A DNA stretch of 64,000 bases from Ruegeria arenilitoris (GTDB lineage: Bacteria > Pseudomonadota > Alphaproteobacteria > Rhodobacterales > Rhodobacteraceae): NCBI RefSeq assembly GCF_013035425.1, contig NZ_WQHX01000001.1:496001-560000 (forward strand), in the 5' to 3' direction. Of this stretch, positions 18,664 through 27,563 are shown piece by piece. Within the stretch, counting starts at the first letter, position 1. Every line of letters begins with the position of its first letter. The notes under the pieces were generated by a model, which did not search any database, was not told where the DNA came from, and saw nothing but the letters and a program-made list of their open reading frames with translations. The position numbers were made by a program, and so were the translations under genes.

Positions 18664-19431
18664 ATGCCTAGGTACGCTTTGAAAATCGAATACAACGGAG
18701 AACCGTTTGCCGGATGGCAGCGGCAAAAAGAGCTTCCATCTGTTCAAGGCGCGATCGAACAGGCTTTGTCCCGAATTCAACCGGGCCAACATACAATTGC
18801 GGCGGCTGGACGTACCGACGCAGGTGTTCACGCATTGGGGCAGGTGGCGCATTGCGATCTAAACAAAGATTGGGACCCGTTTCGCCTATCCGAAGCATTG
18901 AACCATCATCTAAAGCCTCATCCGGTCGCCATCTTGAAAGCCGTTCATGTCGCTGACGACTGGCACGCAAGATTTACCGCGGTTGAGCGGCAGTATCTAT
19001 TTCGAATCCTGATGCGGCGCGCGCCAGCGACGCATGACAAAGGTCAGGTCTGGCAGATCAACCACCAGCTGGACGTCGCTGCAATGCAGGCCGGAGCGGA
19101 TATGCTGATTGGGCGGCACGACTTTACAACCTTCCGTTCATCCATTTGTCAGGCTGCCAGTCCTACAAAAACTTTGGATGAGTTAAGGGTGGAAGAGGTT
19201 CAGGGGTTTTCTGGCCCCGAAGTTCATTTCCATGTTCGCGCCAGATCGTTTCTGCACAATCAAGTTCGCAGCTTTGTCGGTACTTTGGAAAGGGTCGGAG
19301 CAGGCGCTTGGTCACCACAGGATGTAAAGGACGCGCTTGAGGCAGAAAATCGCGCCGCTTGCGGGCCTGTTTGTCCGCCCCAAGGGTTGTACCTTGCAGC
19401 AGTCAGATATCCTGATCCAGTTTTCGAGTAG
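18664..19431 (+). CDS. truA: tRNA pseudouridine(38-40) synthase TruA
   Basis: TruA isomerises uridines 38-40 in the anticodon stem-loop. The 255-residue reading from ATG 18664 ([12 protein letters not shown]) matches the family's N-terminus; a longer reading from 18607 adds 19 residues without similarity. The catalytic aspartate is D52 in [12 protein letters not shown]. Later family segments RSFLHNQVR and the C-terminal PPQGLYL are present. Transcribed divergently from ycjX and convergent with the NicO gene, whose stop codon is almost adjacent (19433). Confidence 0.95.
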   Translation: MPRYALKIEYNGEPFAGWQRQKELPSVQGAIEQALSRIQPGQHTIAAAGRTDAGVHALGQVAHCDLNKDWDPFRLSEALNHHLKPHPVAILKAVHVADDWHARFTAVERQYLFRILMRRAPATHDKGQVWQINHQLDVAAMQAGADMLIGRHDFTTFRSSICQAASPTKTLDELRVEEVQGFSGPEVHFHVRARSFLHNQVRSFVGTLERVGAGAWSPQDVKDALEAENRAACGPVCPPQGLYLAAVRYPDPVFE

Positions 19432-19432
19432 T

Positions 19433-20368
19433 TCAAAACGTCCGCAGCAATAAGCCGCCAGCTATAACCGCAATCAAAAGCCCTGCTACCAACTCGATAG
19501 TAGGCGCAAGAACCGCTGCAAACCTCGTGGCTGAAGCCGACGTTAAAAGCCCTCCGCGCAGTCCGAAAGAAGTCCAACCAACCAAGGTTGTTACGGTTGC
19601 TGTCCCCAGTGCCATCGCGAACGCGCCAGCTATTCCGACCAACGCAATACCCATCTGCCATGTAAGGATCAGAACGAACAATGCACCGGTGCAGGGGCGC
19701 GCGGCGATACCCGCGATCAGGATCAAAGCCTCGCGTATGCTGCCGACATTGGCCACCTCTTCAACGCTTGGGCCGTGCCGATGGCCGCATTCTGAGCAAG
19801 CATCGTGATCATGGTGGTCGTGGTTATGGTGATGGTCGTGATCGTGGTGATCCTCGTGCGCAGACACGCTTCGATGCCGTTTGGCAAAACTGCGCAACGC
19901 GCGGACTACCAACCAGAGGCCAATTATCGCTATGGCACCGTAACTTATCGGCGCCATAATCTGTTCAGTGGTGCCGACAAGGCTTTCTCGGGACATCTGA
20001 AAAACTAGAACCCCCGCATAAACCAACACAACGGCCGTTACCGCCTGCCCCAAACTAGACAATACACTGATCGCCGACAGACGCCAAAAAGCAACTTGGC
20101 GGCCAAGACCATAACCGCCAATCAAAACCTTGCCGTGACCAGGACCGATCGCGTGAAAAAATCCGTACGCGAAACACACGGTAAGCAGAGTCGCGACTGC
20201 TTGTGGTTGCTCGGCCCGCGCGGCCCGCAAGGATCGTGCAATCTGGTTCTGAAACTCTCGTTGCTCGCCCGCTGCCCAAGCTGCCAGGTGATCAAAACCA
20301 CCGCTTCCCCAGAACCAAATCAGCAGGCCGCAGGCCAACGCAACCGGAAAAATCAGGTATCTGGACAT
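19433..20368 (-). CDS. NicO/RcnA-type nickel-cobalt transporter
   Basis: A 311-residue membrane protein of the NicO family. The conserved HAIGPGHGK motif is at residues 72-80, followed by six or so further hydrophobic segments, and a cytoplasmic loop at 171-198 is made largely of His and Asp, ending in CSECGHRHG: a metal-binding loop typical of RcnA-like exporters. The motif AARPCTGALF lies in the second half. Its start overlaps the end of the DUF1007 gene by 16 bases, a pairing common in proteobacteria. Direction of transport (export versus import) and metal identity are inferred, not seen. Confidence 0.88.
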   Translation of the reverse strand: MSRYLIFPVALACGLLIWFWGSGGFDHLAAWAAGEQREFQNQIARSLRAARAEQPQAVATLLTVCFAYGFFHAIGPGHGKVLIGGYGLGRQVAFWRLSAISVLSSLGQAVTAVVLVYAGVLVFQMSRESLVGTTEQIMAPISYGAIAIIGLWLVVRALRSFAKRHRSVSAHEDHHDHDHHHNHDHHDHDACSECGHRHGPSVEEVANVGSIREALILIAGIAARPCTGALFVLILTWQMGIALVGIAGAFAMALGTATVTTLVGWTSFGLRGGLLTSASATRFAAVLAPTIELVAGLLIAVIAGGLLLRTF

Positions 20369-21000
20369 GAAACGAAAATCTCTGTCGCAAAGTTTTCACC
20401 GATCAGAGGGATATCGTTCTCCTCCAGATCATAATCGGCATCCAGCGTTTTCAAAAATGCCTGCATCTGAGCCAGCTGCCCGTCGATATCAGGTTCGATG
20501 CGCTCAATAGCACAAGAAACAGGACCCGATATTACAACAGGCCGGGTAACCTCGTAAGCGGTATAATAGGTTTCGTCAAATGCCTTAGCAGACAGGGAAT
20601 TCGCTGGAATCCTTCCGCTTTCCACAGTTCGCAGGTGGGTGGTTACAATCCGCCCATCCTCAGTAGTGGCTGTGGCCTGCTGCGGGCCAGACAGCAGCAC
20701 CGGCTGCCCGGCTGAGCGAACCACCAGATCACCATTGTATCCCTCTACCCATTGCGCATCAAAGCCAGCCAAAAACTTCTCTTCGTCTTTGCTCAGTACT
20801 CCGTCAGCGTCCTGATCCAACTTCAGATCTTCCAATACCAACAACGAATAAAACTCATCGTAGGCCCAAGTGACCCTGACATGAGTGAGAGCACCAGTTT
20901 CATCGACGATAAATTCCAAACCCGTGTCGATAAAGACATGAGGGTGAGCCATTGCCGGAACAGGCAAACAGAAAGTTAGTGTAATAGCCAACCAACGCAT
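20353..21000 (-). CDS. DUF1007 periplasmic protein with EF-hand
   Basis: A 215-residue DUF1007 protein. A signal peptide is clear (MRWLAITLTFCLPVPAMA, cleavage after A18), giving a mature N-terminus HPHVFID that could coordinate metal. Residues 62-73 (DQDADGVLSKDE) form a complete canonical EF-hand loop with Asp at 1, 3, 5 and Glu at 12, so Ca2+ or another divalent ion is likely to bind. It overlaps and precedes the NicO gene and presumably delivers or senses metal for it. ATG 21000 is preferred; an upstream GTG at 21024 is possible. Confidence 0.85.
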   Translation of the reverse strand: MRWLAITLTFCLPVPAMAHPHVFIDTGLEFIVDETGALTHVRVTWAYDEFYSLLVLEDLKLDQDADGVLSKDEEKFLAGFDAQWVEGYNGDLVVRSAGQPVLLSGPQQATATTEDGRIVTTHLRTVESGRIPANSLSAKAFDETYYTAYEVTRPVVISGPVSCAIERIEPDIDGQLAQMQAFLKTLDADYDLEENDIPLIGENFATEIFVSCPDT

Positions 21001-21075
21001 TTGGCAAAGATAGGTTGCCAGCACACCAACGGCAATGCCGTTTCGTTAGCAAACACAGAAACAAGCAAACTGACG

Positions 21076-21873
21076 CTAGCCGGGCGGAAATAACACTAAG
21101 GTTTGCAAAGCGGTGCCGACAGGTCCTTTAATATCGTACAAAACAGATTGTGACATACCTATACCTGTCGGTTGCCAATGCGAAACAGACTGCGATGCAA
21201 ACCAGCCCGGAACAGGCTCACGGTGGATTTGAACCGTCAGATCCGTGTTCATAAAGCCCATTTCGCTTGTCGGCGCGTTCCACGAAATACCATTCCCGCA
21301 ATCCGCCAGGGGGCATAGCGCCTGAACGGGCGAAGGGGTTTCGCCATCAAGAATAGCCGGGGTATGCATCCAGATTGTTTTTGGACCCGCCCCCTGATTG
21401 CCTCCTTTCGGATACTGCACATCCGCATAGTGCGCAAAACAAGGTAGACCATGGCGCATCTCACCAATCGGAAACGGGCCGTCGACCAGATCTTCGAACA
21501 GAATCGGATCGTTAGGAGCGTCCGGCACCGGACCCAAGTCTCTGCTCTGAAGATGCATTGTAGACGCAGTCGCGCACAATGTGTCGTTCAGATCATGTAC
21601 TGTCACTCGTGTCGTCGCCAAAGTCTTTGTGTGGCGGGTTGTTTCTGCAACAACTCGAAGACCTGTCAGTGGTAACGGGCGCAGCAGGTCAACTGTTAAC
21701 CGGGTCAAAATTTTACCTGGCCCGACTTCTGTCTCGGCTGCCCGCGCAATCAGGCTGGAAACGGGTCCCGCATGACAATGCTCTGCTGACCAAGGTCCGC
21801 GGGCTGGATCGTTTCCCACAAAAGCGCCATCGGCTCCGACATGAAAAAAAGCCGGTTTGGAATCGATTTTCAT
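21076..21873 (-). CDS. Acyl-CoA thioesterase-like (double hotdog) protein
   Basis: A 265-residue soluble protein resembling thioesterase-superfamily proteins with two tandem hotdog domains: an N-terminal half with GPWSAEHCHAGPVSSLIARA (about 26-45), LTRLTVDLLRPLP (about 60-72) and a C-terminal half ending in SQSVLYDIKGPVGTALQTL. It lies 10 bases downstream of an acyl-CoA dehydrogenase gene on the same strand, supporting a role in acyl-CoA or fatty-acid turnover. Substrate unknown. Confidence 0.75.
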   Translation of the reverse strand: MKIDSKPAFFHVGADGAFVGNDPARGPWSAEHCHAGPVSSLIARAAETEVGPGKILTRLTVDLLRPLPLTGLRVVAETTRHTKTLATTRVTVHDLNDTLCATASTMHLQSRDLGPVPDAPNDPILFEDLVDGPFPIGEMRHGLPCFAHYADVQYPKGGNQGAGPKTIWMHTPAILDGETPSPVQALCPLADCGNGISWNAPTSEMGFMNTDLTVQIHREPVPGWFASQSVSHWQPTGIGMSQSVLYDIKGPVGTALQTLVLFPPG

Positions 21874-21883
21874 GGAAGCGTTC

Positions 21884-23119
21884 TCAGACCTTTTCCTGAG
21901 TGTGTTTCTTTAACTCTGCCCTGGCCACCTGCCGGCGGTGAACGGCATCTGGGCCGTCTGCCAATCTAAGTGTCCGCACATGCGTCCAGGCAGCAGCCAA
22001 AGAAGTGTCCTGACTGATGCCTTGCGCCCCGAACATTTGCACTGACTCGTCAATTACTTTTAACGCAACGCGTGGCGCGACGACCTTGATCTGGCTAATC
22101 CATGGGGCAGCTGCGCGCGCATCGCCTTGATCCATGTACCATGCGGCTTTGAGGCAAAGTAATCGGGCCATTTCGATTTCCATGCGGCATTCAGCGATAA
22201 TGTCAAAATTCGCTCCGAGTTGTGCCAGCTTTTTGCCAAACGCCTCGCGTTGAAGGGAACGTTTGCACATCAGTTCTAGTGCCGCCTCAGCTTGCCCAAT
22301 GGCCCGCATGCAATGATGAATGCGTCCGGGCCCAAGGCGACCTTGGGCTATCTCGAACCCGCGACCCTCACCCAGAAGAATGTTTTCAGCGGGCACCCTT
22401 ACATCTGTGAACCTGATATGCATATGGCCGTGCGGAGCATCGTCGTGGCCGTACACTTCCATTGGACGCAAAATTTCGATCCCGGGGGCGTCGGCAGGTA
22501 CCACAATCATCGATTGACGCTTGTGTTTGGGTTGGTCTTCGCCAGCGGTTTTCACCATGACGATATAGACTTTGCAGCGTGGGTCGCCCGCGCCAGACGA
22601 CCACCATTTCTCACCATTCAGCACGTAAGCTTCGCCGTCCCACACACAGGACATCGAGATATTGGTGGCATCAGATGAAGCAACATCCGGCTCTGTCATG
22701 AGATAGGCCGAGCGTATCTCACCATTGAGAAGTGGTCTCAGCCACTTTTCCTTCATGGCTTCGGTTCCATAACGCTCAAACACCTCCATGTTTCCCGTAT
22801 CGGGGGCAGAGCAATTGAACACTTCAGCACCCAATGGGGTTTTCCCCATTTCCTCGGCAAAGTAGGCGTATTCTACTGTCGTCAGGCCCAATCCCTTATC
22901 GCTGTCAGTCAGCCAAAAGTTCCACAAACCGGCAGCTTTGGCCTTGGCTTTCAAACTTTCCAAAATCTCTGATTGACGTTCCGTGTACTGCCAACGGTCG
23001 CCTTTGTTAATTTCGGCTTGATATTCTTCCTCCAAAGGCATGATTTCGTCTCGGACCATTTCCGCCACACGGTTCAGCAGATCACGGTTTTCATCGCGTA
23101 ACCCGAACGACATATTCAT
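21884..23119 (-). CDS. Acyl-CoA dehydrogenase family protein
   Basis: A 411-residue flavoprotein with the full acyl-CoA dehydrogenase layout: alpha-helical N-terminus, central beta domain ([16 protein letters not shown] around 136-151) and C-terminal helical domain with [12 protein letters not shown] and [18 protein letters not shown]. The ADGPDAVH ending is typical of the ACAD10/11-like branch. ATG 23119 has an AGGAG ribosome binding site eight bases upstream. Forms a probable two-gene operon with the thioesterase. It oxidises an acyl-CoA at the alpha-beta bond with FAD, passing electrons to ETF by analogy; the chain length is unknown. Confidence 0.9.
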   Translation of the reverse strand: MNMSFGLRDENRDLLNRVAEMVRDEIMPLEEEYQAEINKGDRWQYTERQSEILESLKAKAKAAGLWNFWLTDSDKGLGLTTVEYAYFAEEMGKTPLGAEVFNCSAPDTGNMEVFERYGTEAMKEKWLRPLLNGEIRSAYLMTEPDVASSDATNISMSCVWDGEAYVLNGEKWWSSGAGDPRCKVYIVMVKTAGEDQPKHKRQSMIVVPADAPGIEILRPMEVYGHDDAPHGHMHIRFTDVRVPAENILLGEGRGFEIAQGRLGPGRIHHCMRAIGQAEAALELMCKRSLQREAFGKKLAQLGANFDIIAECRMEIEMARLLCLKAAWYMDQGDARAAAPWISQIKVVAPRVALKVIDESVQMFGAQGISQDTSLAAAWTHVRTLRLADGPDAVHRRQVARAELKKHTQEKV

Positions 23120-23244
23120 GAACTTCTCTCCTCAGCTCAGGGAACCGGTCTTTACCTTGGGTTCGAGAATGACTTAGCTGCCGTGACTATGTCCAGCCGC
23201 GTGACGGGACGTAAATTGCAAACTAATTGCGTGGGAACAAAATA

Positions 23245-24180
23245 GTGGCGCTATTGATTGAAACCGGACTGTCCGACTGGATGAGCGATGACGAAATCGC
23301 CGAGGAAATTCGAAGTCTGGCGCCTAACGCAGATGTCAGAACACCTGACACGATTGGCGATGCGTCGGAAATCACTATGATAGCTCTGGTCGCTTTAAAG
23401 GATGATCACCCTAGCCGATTACCGAACTTGCAGCTGGTACAAAAACTTGGCGCTGGGGTCGAAACGATTGTAAGCAACCCAATCCTTCCTTCGAATGTTC
23501 GTATTGCACGACTAAAGCCTGACGCTCCTGCCCAAGGTATCGCAGAATGGTTTCTGGCCTATATCCTACGCAGACAACGACACATGGCTTTTCATGAGTC
23601 CGCGCAGCGTCGGTCAGAATGGATCCCCAAAGCGCCGCTTTTTTCACCCGAAACAAAGGTCGGAGTGCTGGGATTAGGTCACATAGGCGCGCGTACGGCG
23701 GAAATGCTTCGCGCCGTTGGCTTTCAGGTCATCGGCTGGAGCCGTTCACCAAAATCCATCGAAGGTGTCGTATGTCTTCACGGTGAAAATGCGCTGACTG
23801 TGTTATTGGGCCAATGCGACCACATCTGCGCGATCCTGCCGTCCACCCCTCTGACCAGCGGTTTGTTCGATGAAGAAATGCTGTCGAAGATAAATCCCGG
23901 CAGCCAATTGCTGAATGCAGGCCGGGGTGACCTGATTGATGAGATCGCCCTTGTGACCGCATTAAACAACGGAAATTTGAGCCACGCCGTTCTGGATGTC
24001 ACAAGCGAAGAGCCACTGCCTGCTTCAAGCCCGCTTTGGCGACATCCCAACGTTACAATAACACCGCATGTATCAGGCTGGCATCTCGGCGAGGCACTGG
24101 CTGATGTGGCAGAAAACTTTCAACGGTTGAGTTCCGGCAAACCAATATTGCACGAAGTCGATCGAGAAAGAGGATATTAA
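23245..24180 (+). CDS. D-2-hydroxyacid dehydrogenase (glyoxylate/hydroxypyruvate reductase A-like)
   Basis: A 311-residue NAD(P)-dependent 2-hydroxyacid dehydrogenase. The nucleotide-binding GLGHIG lies in GVLGLGHIGARTAEML (about 143-158), followed by WSRSPK, where Arg-Ser after the second strand favours NADPH. Catalytic residues are Arg in NAGRGDLID and His in TPHVSGWH. The start is probably GTG at 23245 (GALLIETGLS region); the apparent reading from a TTG at 23227 is less likely. It precedes the purine catabolism genes, and a GhrA-like enzyme could reduce glyoxylate released by AllA, an inference from position only. Confidence 0.78.
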   Translation: MALLIETGLSDWMSDDEIAEEIRSLAPNADVRTPDTIGDASEITMIALVALKDDHPSRLPNLQLVQKLGAGVETIVSNPILPSNVRIARLKPDAPAQGIAEWFLAYILRRQRHMAFHESAQRRSEWIPKAPLFSPETKVGVLGLGHIGARTAEMLRAVGFQVIGWSRSPKSIEGVVCLHGENALTVLLGQCDHICAILPSTPLTSGLFDEEMLSKINPGSQLLNAGRGDLIDEIALVTALNNGNLSHAVLDVTSEEPLPASSPLWRHPNVTITPHVSGWHLGEALADVAENFQRLSSGKPILHEVDRERGY

Positions 24181-24192
24181 AGAAAAAGAGCT

Positions 24193-24549
24193 TTACGGGG
24201 TGAGAATCCAGTTGCCGTTTGCATCACGGCATCTGCGGGTTCTGATCTGCCTAGTTTGGCTCACTCCTGCGGGGCGAATGAAGTGCTGAAGGCTCGCACA
24301 ATTGTCGCGCACTTCGAGGACGCGAATTGTGCCCTTTGAACCAGTGCTTTCGTTGATCCATTCACGTTCCTTTCCTGCTCTGGGCGTACCACTGGCTAAC
24401 ATCGAATCAGATGTTGCGCTTAGCACTTCGAAGTCCTCTGGACTCAAACCCGTCTCTGAAATTATGCGGGAAAGCGGTTTTGCCAAAACAACTCCTCCTA
24501 GTCCCAAAGTGACGGCAGCAGCCAAAGCAATAGAACCAAAAGCCTTCAT
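24193..24549 (-). CDS. Secreted protein, RT0821/Lpp0805-like surface antigen
   Basis: A 118-residue small protein. From ATG 24549 it begins with a signal peptide (MKAFGSIALAAAVTLGLGG ... VLA) and continues with a domain in which W, G, a Cys in DNCASL and a C-terminal CRDANGNWIL recur, as in the family of small surface antigens with a 'CR-x-DG-x-W' ending. The two Cys could form a disulfide. It is on the strand opposite its neighbours and is not part of the purine genes. Function unknown. Confidence 0.65.
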   Translation of the reverse strand: MKAFGSIALAAAVTLGLGGVVLAKPLSRIISETGLSPEDFEVLSATSDSMLASGTPRAGKEREWINESTGSKGTIRVLEVRDNCASLQHFIRPAGVSQTRQIRTRRCRDANGNWILTP

Positions 24550-24723
24550 GATAGCCTCGCAAAGCTGAAAATCATTGGGATCAACACTATACCTCGTCTC
24601 GCACTGGGCCAATACCCGCCGCCATATCTTCAAAATTTTCAGAACATTCCTATTGGAAGGCCAACGCTAGGACTATGAGGTCTTTCTTCGCATAGTGCCC
24701 GAACCACCAACCAGAGGCATCTG

Positions 24724-25557
24724 ATGGCAAAATCAAACTACTTCGCGCCAACTGGCGGGCATCCGGGCCAAGATCAACTTTTGACTGATCGCGCCATGTT
24801 TACAGAGGCTTATGCAGTGATCCCAAAAGGGACCATGCGGGACATCGTCACCAGCCATCTGCCTTTTTGGGATCAAACGCGACTTTGGGTTCTCTCCCGC
24901 CCTCTCAGCGGGTTCGCCGAGAGCTTTTCCCAATATATCATGGAAGTTCAGCCGGGCGGTGGGAGCAATCACCCTGAGACTGACCCTAGCGCACAAGCTG
25001 TATTGTTTGTTGTCGAAGGTTCGGTAACACTGACGCTATCTGGGCAAATGCACGTACTGGAAACCGGAGGCTACGCCTATATCCCTCCAGAATCCGAATG
25101 GACCCTGCGCAATTCCGGCGACACGGTTGCTCGTTTTCATTGGGTGCGCAAGGCGTACGAAGCCGTTCCTGGCCTACCGTCTCCCGAGGCAATCATTACG
25201 AACGAGAATGACATAACTCCCAATGAAATGCCTGATACTGATGGGCGCTGGTCCACAACCCGTTTCGCTGACCCACTGGATTTGCGACATGACATGCATG
25301 TAAATATCGTAAATTTCGAACCCGGTGGTGTTATCCCATTTGCCGAAACCCATGTGATGGAACACGGCCTGTATGTGCTTGAAGGAAAAGCAGTTTACCG
25401 CCTTAATCAGGATTGGGTCGAGGTCGAAGCGGGTGATTATATGTGGTTGCGCGCGTTCTGCCCGCAAGCTTGCTATGTCGGAGGACCCGGTCGGTTTCGT
25501 TATCTGCTTTACAAGGATGTGAACCGACATATGCCACTGAAGTTATCCAATCGCTGA
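24724..25557 (+). CDS. allE: (S)-Ureidoglycine aminohydrolase
   Basis: AllE releases ammonia from (S)-ureidoglycine to give (S)-ureidoglycolate. The 277-residue bicupin matches the family in length and sequence: an N-terminal cupin (FVVEGSVTLTLSGQ near 98-111) and a C-terminal cupin carrying the metal site (ETHVMEHGLYVLEGKAVYRL region, about 213-235, then FCPQACY near 250). Presence of AllE implies that allantoate is degraded by an allantoate amidohydrolase, which is not in this window. It starts the purine group; the next gene is a small secreted protein about 90 bases downstream. Confidence 0.9.
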   Translation: MAKSNYFAPTGGHPGQDQLLTDRAMFTEAYAVIPKGTMRDIVTSHLPFWDQTRLWVLSRPLSGFAESFSQYIMEVQPGGGSNHPETDPSAQAVLFVVEGSVTLTLSGQMHVLETGGYAYIPPESEWTLRNSGDTVARFHWVRKAYEAVPGLPSPEAIITNENDITPNEMPDTDGRWSTTRFADPLDLRHDMHVNIVNFEPGGVIPFAETHVMEHGLYVLEGKAVYRLNQDWVEVEAGDYMWLRAFCPQACYVGGPGRFRYLLYKDVNRHMPLKLSNR

Positions 25558-25646
25558 AAGCGCACTGCCTTGCTCCAGCTTAGGGCTTCACAGAAGCTGC
25601 TGAATCTGTTGAAATACGACCAGAATTTCAGCACTGGAGAATTTCC

Positions 25647-25970
25647 ATGTTACTGCGCGGAACGATTTTGGCCATTGTGGGTTTTGTTGGCCTTACTGCC
25701 CTCGACGCAACTCCGGTTGCAGCCAAGGAAGAAACCAAATCGGTGTTTGTTATGAGCCGCACTTGGGCGGTTACTCAGGTGTCGGAAGAGCCGGTAATTT
25801 ATCGCGCTACCCGCGATAATAATAACCTTAACCCGTTCGGGCCTCCTCCGCGTCTTCGTACTATTCAGGCTATGGCGGCAATCCAACAAGCAACCGGCTG
25901 CAAGGTGATTTACTCCAGCATGTATCAGAATATGTCTGGTCAATTCTTCTCACAGGTAAGCTGCAGCTAA
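25647..25970 (+). CDS. Small secreted protein, unknown function
   Basis: A 107-residue protein not recognised as a known family. A signal peptide is visible (MLLRGTILAIVGFVGLTALDATPVAA, cleavage near residue 26). The mature part is about 80 residues, with two cysteines (C89 and C106) that could form a disulfide, a Pro-Gly-rich stretch (NPFGPPPRL) and no further membrane segment, so a periplasmic location is likely. It lies between allE and a GAPDH-like gene on the same strand. ATG start is at 25647 after GGAGAATTTCC. Its place in a purine-degradation neighbourhood may be incidental. Confidence 0.62.
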   Translation: MLLRGTILAIVGFVGLTALDATPVAAKEETKSVFVMSRTWAVTQVSEEPVIYRATRDNNNLNPFGPPPRLRTIQAMAAIQQATGCKVIYSSMYQNMSGQFFSQVSCS

Positions 25971-26023
25971 AATCGCAATCTTCAGGCATTGAGGTCCCTT
26001 GATCCGCCTGCCATAGCTTGCGA

Positions 26024-27010
26024 ATGAAACTCGCGATCAATGGATTCGGCCGTATCGGCCGCACGATTTTGCGGCAGGTACTTACCAAGCCGCAGAACAC
26101 CGATATCGAACTGGTTTTAATAAACGATATCGCCCCAATTGAAACCTGCTCCTATCTATTCAAATACGACAGTACATTTGGCCCCTACCCCGGAAACGTA
26201 GTGCACAAAGATAGCAATCTGCACGTGGACGGGCAGTCAATCCCCATGACACACAGCACCGATTTGGCGAATGTGGACCTAAGTGGTGTCGACGTTCTAC
26301 TGGACTGTACCGGTATCGCTCGCACTTCGGATGTGGCTCGACGCGGGTTGAGTGCTGGGGCGGGTAAGGTATTGATTTCTGGCCCCTCTCCCGCTGCAGA
26401 AGTGACGATCGTTTTGGGTGCCAATGAAGATCAGCTGGGGACAGCGCGCATAGTGTCCAACGCTTCCTGCACCACCAATGGGCTGGCACCTCTGGTCAAA
26501 TTGCTGGATACGATCGGAGGCGTTTCAACGGCGCATATGACGACGATTCACTGTTATACGAATAGTCAGCCAATGGTCGACGCGCCGCGGGGTGATCTCG
26601 CACGCTCCCGTGCCGGAGCGCTTTCCATGGTTCCCACAACCTCCAGCGCGACAGATCTTATCAATGTCGTCCTGCCGCATCTGAAAGGCCGCATTTCAGG
26701 AGCGGCAGTCCGCGTTCCAACAGCCAGCGTTTCCGCAGTGGATCTGGTCGTGTCTTTGGAACGCGCTATGAGTTTCAATGAGTTCATCGCCGCCTTACAA
26801 CAAAGAGTTCAAGACTCTTCAGTTCTCGGCTGGACAGATATGCCATTGGTTTCGTCGGACTTGCGAACAAGACCGGAATCGCTTGTTTTGGCTGGACCTG
26901 AAACGCGGATGGTTGGTGAGCATCAAATAAGGTTATTCGGTTGGTACGACAACGAATGGGGATTTTCCGCGCGTATGCTGGACGTCGCCCGACTGATGGC
27001 AGCAAGCTGA
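26024..27010 (+). CDS. Divergent glyceraldehyde-3-phosphate dehydrogenase-like protein
   Basis: A 328-residue NAD(P)-dependent dehydrogenase of the GAPDH/E4PDH family. The N-terminal Rossmann motif INGFGRIGRT begins at residue 4 and the catalytic Cys is in SNASCTTNG, with His in TTIHCYTN. Several usual GAPDH positions differ: the second half of the Cys motif is NG rather than NC, and the segment after it reads NSQPMVDAPRGDLARSRAG instead of the common DQ-x-x-x-D-x-x-H-x-DLRRAR. It is outside any glycolytic gene group and sits amid urate-degradation genes. It could be a specialised aldehyde dehydrogenase; glycolytic function is not assured. Confidence 0.72.
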   Translation: MKLAINGFGRIGRTILRQVLTKPQNTDIELVLINDIAPIETCSYLFKYDSTFGPYPGNVVHKDSNLHVDGQSIPMTHSTDLANVDLSGVDVLLDCTGIARTSDVARRGLSAGAGKVLISGPSPAAEVTIVLGANEDQLGTARIVSNASCTTNGLAPLVKLLDTIGGVSTAHMTTIHCYTNSQPMVDAPRGDLARSRAGALSMVPTTSSATDLINVVLPHLKGRISGAAVRVPTASVSAVDLVVSLERAMSFNEFIAALQQRVQDSSVLGWTDMPLVSSDLRTRPESLVLAGPETRMVGEHQIRLFGWYDNEWGFSARMLDVARLMAAS

Positions 27011-27074
27011 CTTTGGATTGAACCAACATCTCGCGACCACGTGGACAGATTGGACCCGACAAAAGCGGTATAGT

Positions 27075-27563
27075 TCAAGCCTGCACCACCTCGTACGGCG
27101 AAGCAAACCAGTGTTCTTCCAGATTGTCACCCTTGCCGATGCGATCCATCACTGCGAACAAGCCCGGTTCATGCAGCGGGGTAAGCACACCGTGCCATGT
27201 ACCCCGATGATAATTCACGACCTGCCCCGGGTTCGTCAAAAAAGCGTGGGGACGCCCGGGCTTACCATCTTCGTCCGGGGCAACAATTACTAGAAAAGGG
27301 TTTTCGGTCATTGGGATAAACGCTTGGCTCCCATCAGGATGACGCTCAACCATTTCGAGCTTGTAAGGCAATTCACGGGGAATGGCGTTAAACAAGCTAA
27401 TCCCCGGGCGCCCATCAGCGAAATCCAATATCGCGCGGTCATGATAACGACCGCATAGCCCTTGATTGATAATCTTATCTGGTTGACCTGCGTGATCAAT
27501 CAGGTCGCCAAATGGCGCAAAAGCTTGAACCGTAATTGGTTCAATTTCGATCTGACAATTCAT
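27075..27563 (-). CDS. allA: Ureidoglycolate lyase
   Basis: AllA splits (S)-ureidoglycolate into glyoxylate and urea, the last step of allantoin breakdown by this branch. From ATG 27563 (MNCQIEIEPITVQAFAPFG) it is 162 residues, the family length, with the AllA segments FGDLI, NPFLVIVAP and YHRGTWHGVL (about 122-131). Its start overlaps the stop codon of the PuuE-UraD gene in ATGA (27560-27563), so translation is likely coupled. It is the second gene of that two-gene unit. Confidence 0.9.
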   Translation of the reverse strand: MNCQIEIEPITVQAFAPFGDLIDHAGQPDKIINQGLCGRYHDRAILDFADGRPGISLFNAIPRELPYKLEMVERHPDGSQAFIPMTENPFLVIVAPDEDGKPGRPHAFLTNPGQVVNYHRGTWHGVLTPLHEPGLFAVMDRIGKGDNLEEHWFASPYEVVQA

